From Vombatus ursinus (Eukaryota; Chordata; Mammalia; Diprotodontia; Vombatidae): a stretch of 64,000 bases of DNA. The number at the start of each line of letters is the position of its first letter. Within the stretch, counting starts at the first letter, position 1. The position numbers and the translations under genes are program-made. The notes below the pieces were generated by a model. That model saw only the letters and a list, made by a program, of their open reading frames with translations, searched no databases and had not been told where the DNA came from. The stretch covers positions 23,083,665 through 23,147,664 of the forward strand of contig NW_020954610.1 in NCBI RefSeq assembly GCF_900497805.2. Direction: 5' to 3'. Positions 24,636-36,044 of this stretch are shown here, piece after piece.

Positions 24636-24870
24636 AAGCTGTTGTGTTTTGTTTCCTCTTTCTGGTGGTTCCTCCTATTGGTTCTAATTCTTCCTTACAA
24701 CATCACTAATGTGAAAATATGTTTAATAGGAAGGTATATGTATAGCCTATATCAGATTGTATGCCATCTTTGGGAGGGAAATGGGGAGTGAGGGGGAGAA
24801 AAATTTAAAACTCAAAAGCCTATGGAAGTGATTGTTGATAAATCAAAATAAATTAATTCAAAAAGAATTT
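24636..24870 (+). mobile_element. L1 3' UTR, short 5'-truncated copy
   Basis: The last about 230 bp of the marsupial L1: TTCCTCCTATTGGTTCTAAT, CACTAATGTGAAAATATG, the G-rich block near 24775-24800 and an A-rich end. It matches 59.15-59.34 kb. Confidence 0.9.
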
Positions 24871-24879
24871 TTAAAAGCA

Positions 24880-26800
24880 CAGAAGAACAGTATGTTTTCA
24901 ACTTTGAAGTACTTTTCTTAAACTGTATTTTGTGACTTAATGGTTTGTTCTCTTAATTAGGTGATAAGCCAGAAGGAAACCTAGGTGACATTTAAATGAT
25001 AGCAGTAGTAACTTCTCTTTCCCTTTCCCTTTTCCAATAACTAGGAGAGTCATGATCATTCACTTTTCATTTTCCTCTTTATAGCTGATGAATGTCCTTT
25101 TCTCTTTTCTCCTCATTACTTGGAAATAATCTGGTTCATTTTCTTCTTATGTATCAGAGACCTTTCTGTTCATCCTCTGTCATAGTCATCTGATAACTCA
25201 TCTCTTTTGAACTGAGAAAAAGGAAATTCCCTTCCACGGATTTGAGGTATGAGAGGTATTGTATGTGAAACATTCAAGCTCCAACATTATCATGTGTCAT
25301 AAAGTGATCCTTTAATGTTCCAGAAATCAGAACTACATGTTTGCTTATATAAAGGAAAGTATTTGCTAAGTAAATTAGAAAGAACTACAGAAAGGAAACA
25401 AAATTGTTTAGCAATTGCTAAAAATATGAGATCAGTCCAATAAATGAGAAAGGAATAAATGCTAATCAAGAAAAATGTGTACTGATGGCAGTCATGAGTC
25501 CAGGGACTGGCTAGTTATGCCTGTGTATTCCTAGTGCCTTGCATATATTTGATGCTTAATAAATGTTTGTTCAACATAATCAAATATTTCAATTGATATA
25601 AGTGGTTCTTGATTGCAATCCAGCAGAATTATTCAGTAAAGAAATTATAGAACAAAACTTTTGTTTCTTGCATGTAAGGGGATTTATTCAATAATGAAAA
25701 TATCTTATAGTGAAGATCTCCTGATACTTAAATTATTCATTTCCTTTGGGTAGACTTCAATTATATTTTTTAATCTACTTTGTAGTGGGATGGTGTTCTA
25801 ATGGTTAAAGTATGAGCTAGATCTGGCTCTTTTTACTCAAAATTATAAATCTTGAAATCTTTATAATTCGATACTTTTAAAATATCTGTATTTTCATCAC
25901 TGTGTATGCTGTCTGTGAACACAGATCCCAACTATTATATACCTTAGCCAAAATAGCTTTCATAGATAAAATAAATTATTAATCATCTAATAATAAACCT
26001 TTGCATGCTTGCCTAGGCTGGTCCTTAGGCAATGGACATAGAATTTTTATTTAGGCTCATTTTCAATTCCTTTCCACCTTTGTGCGACTTACAAAAATTT
26101 GTGTTCTCTGATTCAGTTTTCAAAACCTCCTTTAACTATGTGCCACTGGAATTTGAGTAAGACTTTGGTACAGGAATTCTACATGATATGTTATTTTTAA
26201 ATGAATAGTGTTTGACAATACATAGGTGTTTGATTAAAAAAAATATTCATTCTAAATGTAAAGTGATAAATGAAACCTTTGTGGAAAAGAAGACACATCC
26301 AAATCATCTGTGGGGCCAAGCATGGTAATTGTAAATATATAGCACTAAATTTTGTTTTATAGTTCTGAGACAAATCAAAAACTTGAGAAACAGAGTTTCA
26401 GTGTAATTAATAATCAATTTATTAATTAGGCTAGCTGTTAATCAATAAATTGGTCAATGGTTTCTCTCAGTAACCAAAGACAAAACCATGAAGATCACTG
26501 AATGATTTGGAAAAGGTTGTGACCTTGATAGGTGAAAATCAAACCTGAATGGTGAACAATTAATGGAGGGGTAGACGTATAATGAGGAGGTGGGCTAAAT
26601 GTCTTCACCTCCTTCTGCTGAGGATGTGGCTTAATCATGAAACTCAGCCACCTCCAGCAGTCTGGACAAAGCAATCCATCTCTACCTAGACCACTTTGAT
26701 CAGTTTTCTCCTCCATGATCCGTGTTACACTAAATTCCAATGAGGGGTGGAAGAACGTAGATTTAATGCTTTTGGGCTGGAATTCACCTGGATTAGCTTC
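24880..26800. other. Mostly unassigned; L2 3' tip near 25500-25580
   Basis: The only firm piece is a short L2 3' end (CCTAGTGCCTTGCATATATT then GCTTAATAAATGTTTGTTCA). The rest shows no coding signal. 26390-26800 has the look of an old LTR or DNA element, but I could not place it. Confidence 0.4.
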
Positions 26801-26816
26801 TATTTACACTCAACAC

Positions 26817-27641
26817 CAGAGGTTCCTAAAAAAGGAGATACTGCCCCCCTGCGAGGAGATGAAATGATAGGAGGTGGTGGTAGTAACCTCGGGTGCAATT
26901 AGAAAACATTAAATAAAAATAAGGTGGTAGTGGGAAGACAAGGAAAGAAGAGAAGAAAATTTTGAAAAACCATTTGTACATGTTTCATCTGTTGTGTAAC
27001 AGAGTTAAAGTCATAGTGATTACATTATTTCCCAAATGAACACACAAAATGCAAGTTATGACAGATCAGTAGTCAAGTCCACTGACAGGTTTTAATAAGC
27101 AAGTGTTGGCAGGCAAGCATGTTGTGCAGTGTCAGGAAATCTAGCATTCATCAGGAAGAATATGTGCATGTAATGACTTGTTTATGATACAGTACTATAC
27201 AGTTACATGATGCAATATTGTGTCATTAAAATTTAATGCAGAAAAAACTCACAAATTTACAATAAATTATTAAATTTAAGATGCATCATTTTTTAAAAAT
27301 TTTTGCTTTTTGGTGAAGCAATTTGGGTTAAGTGACTTGCCCAGGGTCACAAAGCCAGTAAATGTCAAGTGTCTGAGGTTGGATTTGAAATCAAGAACTC
27401 CTGACTCCAAGGTTGGGGCTCTATTCACTGAACCACCTAGCTGCCTTGATGCATAATTTAAATATATATGCATATGTGTATATATATATATAAATATATA
27501 TATATACCCACACATATTTGAAATGATGCAAATTTCAAAAAAAGTTAAAGGGTTAAAGAAAGATTTCTGGGGTGGAGGTGCATGCTGAGTAATTACTTTT
27601 TTAAAAGGGGGTGGTAGACCAAATAAGTTTGGGAACCTCTG
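26817..27641. mobile_element. Non-autonomous hAT-type DNA transposon
   Basis: Terminal inverted repeats: CAGAGGTTCCTAAA at the left and, read inward from the right, CAGAGGTTCCCAAACTT. The 8-bp flanks CTCAACAC (26809-26816) and CTCTAAAC (27642-27649) agree at six of eight positions, fitting an aged hAT target-site duplication. The interior is non-coding, so it would have needed a transposase from elsewhere. A marsupial SINE (27292-27447) and an (AT)n tract (27465-27507) were added later. The 150-codon minus frame at 27276-27728 crosses the transposon edge and the SINE and is spurious. Confidence 0.8.
27292..27447 (-). mobile_element. Marsupial SINE inside the hAT transposon
   Basis: AAGTGACTTGCCCAGGGTCA and GAACCACCTAGCTGCCTT mark a minus-strand core-type SINE, 3'-shortened. 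Target-site duplications GATGCATCATTT (27280-27291) and GATGCATAATTT (27448-27459) agree at 11 of 12 positions and prove insertion into the transposon. Confidence 0.88.
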
Positions 27642-27849
27642 CTCTAAACAGAAGTAAGCTCTTCTGGTTGGCTGGAGTCCTGCCCAAGCATGTTCCTGGA
27701 AGATTTGTGCAATCTCTACTATCAGCAATTTCCTTCAGAGATTGACTGATTTACTGGGGCTGGTACCTGAATGAGTAAATAGAGAGAAAAAGCCTTAATC
27801 CTAATTTTACAATTAGTTATTAATATAATAGAAAATAATTCTTTGTCTC

Positions 27850-29335
27850 AATTTTTTTTACATTTGTTTTGTTGTAGTCATTATGTATATAGCTTTTTCC
27901 AGTTCTGATTATTTTCTCTCTATTAGTTCATGTAAGTCTTCCCATGATTTTCTAAATTCTTCATATTATTTTGTTTCTTAGGACAATTATATTTCATTAG
28001 ATTTTTGTATTACAATATGTTTAGTCATTCCCTTATCTGCAGCAACCTGCTTTCTTTCTCATTCTTTGCTATCACAAAAAGTGCAACACATTTCACAGTG
28101 ATTTTTGTCAAATGGGTGAGTTCTTATCCCAAAAGTTTGGACTTTTGAGTTTATCAAACCCTAGATTACTGTGGTCATTTACTACTGTGTATTGTGTACC
28201 TAACCCATTCAACTGATCCACCACTCAATTTCTTAACCAGTACCTGTTTTCAAAATTACCAAAAAGTACAATATTAAACATTTTGGTACCTATAGGATCC
28301 TTCCTTCTGTCATTGACCTCTGTGGGGTGTATGTCTAGGATTAGAATCTATGTAGTCAGTGTATGGAAATGCTAATCATATCGTTTGAATAATTCCAAGC
28401 TTTTTTCCAGAATGATTGGACCAGTTCCCACCTCCACATACTGTAGCCCTTTCAAATCTGACTTTCAAATCCATTTTGTGTCATCTTTATGAAATTTCTG
28501 AGTATGAAATGAAACCTCAGAGGTATATTTGTTGTATGTAATTCTTGTAGGAACTCTTTGTTTTCATATCCTTTGACCATTTAAACACTAACAAATGCCT
28601 TTTGGTCAAATACACAAACACATATATTTAATTACCAATATATCTTTGATATCAGACCCTTACAAGAGATATATTTAGCTGGTCCTCAGACTGTGTCTTA
28701 TATCTCATCTAGTCATCTATCAAACCACCCAACCAGGCATCTTGTCATACTCTCTTCGATTATTTATGCCATTATTTCTTTGAACAGTACTATATAATTC
28801 TTTTTATATAAGCTTTAAATGGCAGCTATGGGTGGAGTGTCAGGTCTGGAGTTAGGAAGACACGTTTTCCACATTTTTTATCTGGCCTTAGACATTTACT
28901 ACCTATATGACCCTGGGCAGACCACTTAACCCTGTTTGACTTAGTTTCTTTATCTGTAAGATAAAGTAGAGAAGGAAAAGGCGAACTACTCAATTATCTT
29001 TGCCACAAAAACCCCAAATAGGATCACAAAGTATGAGGCACAACTGAAACAACAACAAAAAAGCCTTGAATGTGTCTTGGTAGATTGACTCCCAAATATT
29101 TTATATATATTATGAATATATTGAATGGGATTTTCCTTATTGTGTCCTTATGGATTGTATTTTTTTGCATAGAAATTCTGATGATTTTGTTGATTTATTT
29201 TAAATCCAGCTAGTTTGTTGAAGCTAGTAGTTGTCTCAAATATTTTGCTCATCTGCTGGTTTTTTCTAAGTAAACTGTCACATAATCTGTAAAAAAAATT
29301 CCAATTTACCATTGTTTATGAATTTAATTTCTTGA
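27850..29335 (-). mobile_element. Old L1, ORF2 3' half, split by a SINE
   Basis: Minus-strand L1 relic. Landmarks: the ORF2 C-terminal segment near 28370-28450 (CAGAATGATTGGACCAGTTC), the block TGTGGTCATTTACTACTGTG-like at 28170-28190 that also occurs at 59.6 kb, and RT-region sequence near 29200-29290. Highly diverged with no open frame. A SINE at 28822-29060 interrupts it. Confidence 0.7.
28822..29060 (+). mobile_element. Marsupial tRNA/core-type SINE
   Basis: GGCAGCTATGGGTGGAGTGT at the head, TATGACCCTGGGCAGACCAC in the body, AACAACAACAAAAAA at the tail. Direct repeats AAGCTTTAAATG (28810-28821) and AAGCCTTGAATG (29061-29072) flank it. Confidence 0.9.
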
Positions 29336-29344
29336 TGCTATTAT

Positions 29345-29765
29345 CACAAGTATTTCTAAAGGTTCCCCAAACCTAACCCCACCAAGTTCTACTATAAGGA
29401 GGGGCCCCAGGAGAAATCATTTCCTACCTTGTGATCACTTTTAGCAGCCCCTACAACAACACTGTAAGTCTTTGCACTTACTGGGAGGTGGGGCCTTGGG
29501 ACCCACAATTTCCTACCTCCTAGTCAAGTTTTTGGCTGCTATCCCAGTCCACAATAGCCTGGAACCCAAGACAGTCAGCCAAAACTTTGAGAAATAACAT
29601 GAATTCCCTATATGTAAGCCTTTCTCAGTGTGCCTCTTTAGATTCTCTCTTTGGATTAATTCCCCAACAGTTACCTTACACTCATTCCCTTTTACTTGTC
29701 TCAACTTAAAGATACTGAACCTCCAGCTGCCAAAGAATAAACTACACCCTTCAAATTCCTCTGGC
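29345..29765. other. Unassigned 420-bp block between two L1 relics
   Basis: More C-rich than its surroundings, with AAAGAATAAAC near its right end that could act as a polyadenylation signal. It could be a solitary LTR fossil, but no primer-binding site, paired end or family motif supports that. Confidence 0.25.
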
Positions 29766-29769
29766 TATA

Positions 29770-30190
29770 TTTTCACAAAAAAAAGACCATAAAAAGCTCT
29801 CAAGCAACTGCATAGATATCAAATGAATCCTTTTCATATGATAATGCAATAGAATTATATTTAAAAAAAATACATAGAAATTAATTAAAATTAATTAGAA
29901 ATTAAATAATAAACAACTTCATTAAAGAGAATAACAAGAATGAGACCACATACCAACATTTGTGAGATGCAACAAAAGTGGTATTTAGGGAAATTTTGTA
30001 TCTCTTAATGCTTACATCAATAAAATAGAAAAAAAAGTAGATCAATTATTGGGCATGTAATTAAAAAAACAACAACTAGAAAAAGGACAAAATAAAAATC
30101 ACCAATTAAACAACAAATTGGAATTCTGAAAATCAAATTAGAGTTTAATAAAATTGAAAGTAAAAAACAATTGAATTTACACACACATAC
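29770..30190 (+). mobile_element. Old L1 ORF2 fragment (endonuclease-RT linker)
   Basis: Translation of broken frames gives ENNKNETTYQHL and DATKVVFREILYLLM, matching the region between endonuclease and RT in L1 ORF2. The same segment is present in the copies at 48.78-49.20 kb and 31.52-31.95 kb. Confidence 0.75.
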
Positions 30191-30245
30191 ATATGTATAA
30201 ATGTATGTATGTATGTATTTATGTAGTGTGTTTGTGTGTATATAG
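30180..30245. repeat. (CA)n/(TATG)n simple repeat
   Basis: A short CA run, then ATGTATGTATGT units and TGTGTTTGTG. Confidence 0.85.
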
Positions 30246-30544
30246 TTAAATGGCTAACAGGATCTGGATTAAGTAATAAACTTGGTAATAGTGAAACTTG
30301 AAGAAAGAAAGGTCATTAAGTGATGGTGGTAGAGAGAGAGTTTGAAACTAGGAAAAAGTATTCTAAATCTCCCACTGTGATCACCAAATAGGGATTTATG
30401 AGAGACAGAATGGTCAGTAGAGAAAGAGTGAACAGGGATCTGATGATAGGAGGGAATTGGTTCTCTGTGGTATAAGAAGACGGAAGAATTGAGAAAGAAA
30501 GAGGTAGACAAATGAATTTTTTTAAATCTTTAAACAATACTTTC

Positions 30545-30660
30545 AAATTTTATTATTTATTCACTTATAAATTATTTTAAAAATTTTTGAAATATGAATT
30601 CTCTCCCTCCTTCTCGCCTTTTCCTTACCCATTGATAAGGGAAGAAATTTGCTATTAATT
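30545..30660 (-). mobile_element. Old L1 3' UTR fragment
   Basis: AAAATTTTTGAAATATGAAT followed by CTCTCCCTCCTTCTCGCC resembles the 3' end of the older L1 copies at 37.79 and 57.6 kb, in reverse orientation. Confidence 0.5.
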
Positions 30661-30727
30661 ATATGTATGAATGATGTTAAAATGAGATTGTTTAAGTATT
30701 CCATTTCCTCTTCTGTTAATCAGGACA

Positions 30728-30729
30728 AC

Positions 30730-30760
<31 letters not shown>

Positions 30761-30790
30761 CATATATATATAGAGACACACACACACATA
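30728..30790. repeat. (AT)n/(CA)n simple repeat
   Basis: Mostly TA dinucleotides with two ACA interruptions, ending in a short CA run. Confidence 0.9.
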
Positions 30791-30849
30791 TATGTTATTT
30801 AAATGATACATATATTTAATTATTTAAATATACCATGCTATTTTTCTTT

Positions 30850-31291
30850 TTTTATTAATTTATTTTGATTTATTAACAATCACTTTCATATGCTTTTGAG
30901 TTTAAAGTTTTTCTCCCCCTTCCTCCCCACCACCCTCCCCAAGACGGCCACACAATCCGATATAGGCTATACATATACATTCCTATTAAACATATTTTCA
31001 CATTAGTGATGTTGTAAGTAAAAATTAGAACCAATAGGAGGAACCCTAGAAAGAGGAAACAAAATTCAACAGAAGAGAAAGAAATTAGCAAATAGTATGC
31101 TTCGATCTACATTCAAACTCCATAGTTCTTTCTTTGGATATGGATAGCATTTTCTACCACGAGGCCTTTGGGGATGTCTTAGATCCTTGTATTTCTGGGA
31201 AGGGTTAATTTTATCAATATTAGTCATCACACAACGTGGCTGTTATTGTGTACGACGTTCACTTAGTTCTGCTCACTTCACTCAGCATCAG
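30850..31291 (-). mobile_element. L1 3' end, 5'-truncated, with perfect target-site duplication
   Basis: The 3' UTR and last few ORF2 codons of a marsupial L1 in reverse: A-tail at 30850, pyrimidine block, CTATACATATACATTCCTAT, and a 5' end at CTGCTCACTTCACTCAGCAT. The 18-bp sequence ACCATGCTATTTTTCTTT occurs at 30832-30849 and again at 31292-31309, a perfect duplication, so the copy is relatively young among those here. Confidence 0.93.
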
Positions 31292-31519
31292 ACCATGCTA
31301 TTTTTCTTTATGGGGTGCTGATAACTTTGAATCAAATTGAACAGAGCATGAATATATGTTGAAAATAAGTAAATTTGTATTTTCATTATGTTTACATTTT
31401 TTTCCCCTGGAAGTATTTATATTGATCCCCTTCCCTAGCCCCCATCTCCATACCAACACCCAATTTCCTGTATGAAAACTTTAATGACCAATATAGAAAG
31501 TGATGTTAGTCTTCAAGGA

Positions 31520-31945
31520 AAAACTTAAAATTAATTGGAAATTAAATAATCTAATCCTAAGGAATCAATCACAACTAGAAATGGGACAAAGTAAAAATCC
31601 CCAATTAAACAACAAATTGGAAATCATGAAAATCAAATGAGAGTTTAATAAAATTGAAAGTAAAAAAAATATATAATTAAATTACAAAAAAAAATCCTAG
31701 AGCTGTTTTTATAGAAAAAAAGAATAAAATTGATAAACCATTGTTGATTTGATTTTAAAAAGAAGGAAACTAAATCATCAGTATCAAGAATGAAAAGGGT
31801 AACTAATATGGAAATGTTTTATCTGATTACACATGTATAACCTATATATCATTGCAAAATTATTAGGAACTATTTTGCCCAATTATATGCCAATACATCT
31901 GACAATTTAAGTGAAGTGAAAGAATATTTACAAAAATACAGGTAG
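31520..31945 (+). mobile_element. Old L1 ORF2 fragment (linker and start of RT)
   Basis: Includes CCAATTAAACAACAAATTGG and GAGAGTTTAATAAAATTGAA, shared with 29770-30190, and runs on to CATCTGACAATTTAAGTGAA as at 49.36 kb. A short L1 3'-UTR-like scrap lies at about 31825-31850. Confidence 0.7.
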
Positions 31946-32171
31946 AAAACATGTTCTATGTTGCAAATAACCTGAATTTATAGTGATTATGTATCAAGAG
32001 GAGTGAAATAGCACATGTGCTGCTCGCAAATATATGTAATTTATTAGTTCAAACATGTATGCAACTTATTTGTCACAATACATCATGCAGAATATGTTGA
32101 AGTTAAGCTATATATATGTATAGATTATATATATATACATATATATATATACACATGAACACACACGTGTG

Positions 32172-32245
<74 letters not shown>

Positions 32246-32246
32246 C
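32172..32246. repeat. (GATA)18 microsatellite
   Basis: Around 18 perfect GATA units ending GACAGA, preceded by a TATA-rich stretch (32105-32150). One of the longest pure repeats in the window. Confidence 0.97.
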
Positions 32247-32289
32247 AGATCTGTATTCAAAATGACCTAACTATAACCCTCGGGATTTA

Positions 32290-32560
32290 GCTTTTTAAAT
32301 AATATGTGACACTTACATAGTGCTGAAGTTTTATAAAACACTGTGTATGTATTATCTCATTTGAGCCTCAGAGCAACCATGTGAGGCAAGAACAAGAGAT
32401 AGGCATTTTTAGTTCCATTATAGAAATGAAGAAACTGAGTCTGAAAGAGATTAATTGACTTGCCCAAAGTCAGACAGTAGTAAATATCAAAAAATGTGAT
32501 TGAAACCCAGATATTCTTGATTTCAGTCCCATTTTATGCAATGCTGACTTAGGAAGTGTA
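32290..32560 (-). mobile_element. MIR core-SINE
   Basis: Reverse-complement MIR: TTATCTCATTTGAGCCTCAG, GAAATGAAGAAACTGAGTCT and TTGACTTGCCCAAAGTCAGA. Confidence 0.8.
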
Positions 32561-32564
32561 ACAA

Positions 32565-33685
32565 ATTTGTTTTATTGTCCTATATCCTAATAAATTATGA
32601 CCAGTGCCAAAATATTAATTTTTTTCCTCTAACAGTCATTTCTTTTCTTTTTCTTTGGATGTCCAGATAATTCATCTGGACACATTTATTAATAAAAAAA
32701 GTTAGACTTTCATTAATAAGGTAGAAAACAATAAATATAAGTATGAAGAAATTTAGAAATAAATCCCCTGAGCCTCCGCTATCCCATCAAATGAAAATAG
32801 TGTCAATTCTTCTTTTAATCCTTTTTTTCTAGAAAACTCAAGTTTATATAAAAGGTCTCATTCTGTCCATTTCAGCATAAAGAGCTGGCAAATTGTAGCA
32901 AGGCTTCATTGTGCTCTTCATGATCAATTAAGACCTTTGGTGAGGAGTGGCCATTTCAAGAGGGTCATTAAATGAACCCTAAACTCCTCTTCTCCCACAC
33001 CTTTAAATTTGGATGAAAAAAAGATAGCTTTATAAATGTGGAGGCAGTGTATGGCAAATGATGAAACATTAAGCAATTCAGAAGTCATTTTAGTGACAAT
33101 TCTGAACATGATCTTCTAATTTGTTTTTAAAATTGAATTCTAACTATCAGCATACTGAATTTTGTTAAAATAACCTTTTAAAGTCTATCAATGTGGTGTG
33201 GGTTTGTTAACCTTTTTTTTTAGTAGAGGTAATAGATGGGATATTCAATAAAAAAAGTAAGTTCCTAATTCAATTAAAAATGTTAATTCTGGAAAAATAC
33301 AGATGTCTGGCTGAATTTAAAAGGTGATCAGACTATAAAAATACAAAATAAAAAGACTACCAAAGTATATTAAATATATTCTTCCATACCAACACATCTT
33401 GAAAGCAAGTATAAAACTCAAAATCCCAGCTGAATCTCACTCACTTGATAAATTCATCATTATATTAAAGGACATATTAGTAAATTATGGCAAAGAGAAG
33501 CTAGCTGTACTAGAAATCATAGCAATTTCCAATTCATCCTGCCACTTTTGGAAGTGTCTACCAGGAAATATCTCTTCATATTTAGGTCCCCATTCCCTGC
33601 CATTCTCCATTCAACTTTTCTTTCCACTTAATGAAGAGAATAGTTGAGATAGAGTCACTAACTAGCTCATGGAGATTCATGTTTA
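32565..33685. other. Unassigned AT-rich stretch, no gene seen
   Basis: The 82-residue frame at 33399-33647 has no recognisable domain or splice context. Nothing else is supported. Confidence 0.4.
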
Positions 33686-33689
33686 TCTA

Positions 33690-33940
33690 CCTTTCTATTT
33701 ACAGATGAAGAAACAGAGACCCAGAGAGATTAAGTGATGAATTCTTATTATGATTCCTAAGCTTTTCAGATATTTCACCTGTTATATAGTAACTTGATTT
33801 AAGAAATATAATTGAGTTACCTTCAAAATTTTAGATACCAAACTTGGTTTATTATGGAGGTAGTGAATAATTGAGCTGAGGTTTGAACCTATTGGCCTTG
33901 ATTCCAAATCCAGTACATTTGGTACTCCAGCAAATTGTCT
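33690..33940 (-). mobile_element. MIR core-SINE, split by about 125 bp
   Basis: ACAGATGAAGAAACAGAGAC near 33705 and TGAGCTGAGGTTTGAACCTA near 33873 are adjacent parts of MIR separated by unrelated sequence (about 33740-33865). Confidence 0.6.
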
Positions 33941-34456
33941 CTGGCACTTCGCTAGTTTAGAAAGAAACTGAAAATATTAACAATAATAATGCAGAGGTTT
34001 CTGCTGTACATGTCAGAAGATATCCATTAGTACATATATAATCCTGGACTACATCATTCTCAAACCAGCCCAAAAAGTTAAGAATGAATGGAACCATTCC
34101 TGGCATTAGCCTTTTTTTCTTGGAAGAGATAGACTTTCTCCTCATTTGCAGTATATGCCCTTACAAACTTATATCAGCTTCCTATAATTAATTACTCTAA
34201 CCCACACTAATGAGGGTCTTTCCTTCCTTTGAATTACTACATAATCACAGAAAGGTAATGTTAGCAGGAAAATTAGAGATCATATGGTTCAAGCACATCC
34301 TTTCATGTATAACTTTGCATCAAAGTTTCTCTCATGTTATGAAAGGCACAGTTATACATTGCAAGGGCTTTTTCACTGGTTTGTAAAATCATACTGACCC
34401 ACCTACCCCATGCAGGTAATTTGAGGACTTCCACAGCTAACCCTTCCATGCTGTCA

Positions 34457-34725
34457 AGGAAGGAAGGAAGGAAACATTTAAGTGCCTACTATGTGCCAAG
34501 CACTATGCTAAGTGTTTTTCAACTATTATCAAATTTAATTCTCACAGCAGCCCTGGGAGGTATATACTTTTATTGTCCTGAATTTTAAAATTAAAGAAGC
34601 TGAGGGAAACAGAGGTCTTGCCCAGAATCACATAGCTAGTAAATATCTGAGGCTGGATTCATACTCAGATCTTCCTCACTCCAGGCCTAAGGCTCTATCC
34701 ATTGTACAGACAAGATGCCTTAAAA
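34457..34725 (-). mobile_element. MIR/L2-type SINE with (GGAA)n at its left edge
   Basis: TGTGCCAAGCACTATGCTAA, CTTGCCCAGAATCACATAGC and CTATCCATTGTACAG are MIR landmarks in reverse. The edge repeat GGAAGGAAGGAAGGAAAC is at 34457-34473. Confidence 0.8.
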
Positions 34726-35009
34726 TGTGAACAATTTTATTTAGAAATCAGTATACCTAGTGATTTGTATCATATGCCATTGAAAATAATGATATCAACC
34801 CACGGACAAACTCAGAGACTCATACAATCTCATTCTCTTATAGCACTATACTAAGTGAAATTCCAGAGGATATGTGTGGTTTTCTTCTCTTATCAGTGAT
34901 TTTTGTTTCAGTTCCTTTAGTAGTTGAGCTACTCTGTGAAACATTATTCATTTCCAACAGAAATCACATCTAGACACTCCCCAAGAGTGTGCTGATACAT
35001 GTTCTCAGA

Positions 35010-35052
35010 AAAAGAAAGGAAGGAAGAAAGAAAGGAAGAAAGAGAAAGAAAG
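35010..35052. repeat. (GAAA)n / (GGAA)n purine tract
   Basis: It abuts copy 4 of repeat X and may be grown from that element's 3' tail. Confidence 0.85.
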
Positions 35053-35202
35053 TGTCAACACACTTTTAAGTTTAAACTTCATTTTTAACTTTTCCCATCA
35101 CATTCTTAAATCTAGACAATCAACAAAACAATAATTCAAGTCTTGTTTGTATTCTGATTTCTAAGGTGTAATTGTTTACACTGAAAATTTAACAATCAGT
35201 CT
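35053..35202 (-). repeat. Unclassified dispersed repeat 'X', copy 4
   Basis: Read on the minus strand: CTGATTGTTAAATTTTCAGT, ACTTGAATTATTGTTTTGTT and GATTGTCTAGATTTAAGAAT, followed by a (CTTT)n-like tail. It aligns with the copies at 9.7, 11.1 and 2.95 kb. Confidence 0.6.
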
Positions 35203-35590
35203 TTCTGAACACACCCCTGACTTTAGTAGATATCTCCATTTGCTTCTTCTTTTGCTGTTGATCTTCATCATTATTTCCCTTAGAAGTTCAGTTACATTGT
35301 AGAACTCTGGGACTACATTGCACCTCTTTCCATCTGGTGTTTGTTGCATTGTAGTTCCTCCCCAGTTCTCTACTTCCTCCAGGAAGTGGCATACCTTCAC
35401 ATTTCCAGAGAATCAACTCTTGAAACCACAGTCCCATATAGGAAGAATGCTCAGAAATCTTTCTATTCAGAGGGGTATTTATAGATGAAACATAATTTCC
35501 AAAATAGAAGATGTCTGACTTTTAAAACCTTATTTTACACCAGTCCCACAGCCAAAGACCTTATGTATAAAACATCTGTTATGTGCTACA

Positions 35591-35592
<2 letters not shown>

Positions 35593-35645
<53 letters not shown>
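35593..35645. repeat. (TC)n microsatellite
   Basis: About 26 uninterrupted TC units. The frame 35485-35700 through it is chance. Confidence 0.96.
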
Positions 35646-35650
<5 letters not shown>

Positions 35651-35904
35651 CATCATATTATTGTCTGCCTCTTTATTATTCCCACAATTTGGTGTTATGA
35701 CTTCCATTTAAATTAATATTCCCCACTATTCCTTGGAGATTTGAGGGAAATACCTCCTCTACCTCCCACTTTGATTGTCTCTTTATCCATAATTTTTCCA
35801 TATAAATTTATGCAAATAACCCTAGGGCTACTTGATGAAATATCTAGATAAAGAGAGTGAAAAAGACTGCACATTCTTCCCAGAACTGCCTATGTAATTC
35901 CAAA

Positions 35905-36040
35905 TATATGAAGATGAGAAAACTGAAGCCCTAAGAGATGATGTGCTTTGCACAAAAGTTATATAATTAATGGTAGTACCAGATTTAGACCAAAAGTCTT
36001 CCTGACTTTCACTCCAGTGCTATTTTCCTCACCATAAAGT
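35905..36040 (-). mobile_element. MIR core-SINE fragment
   Basis: GATGAGAAAACTGAAGCCCT, then AGTCTTCCTGACTTTCACTC, is a degraded reverse MIR. Confidence 0.6.
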
Positions 36041-36044
36041 CTTT

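Noticed and set aside
27276-27728. 150-codon minus-strand frame
   Set aside because: It crosses a SINE, an AT repeat and the end of a hAT transposon, so it cannot be a conserved gene.
29345-29765. Possible solitary LTR fossil
   Set aside because: Composition and an AATAAA-like site are suggestive, but no clear ends, no duplication and no family match.
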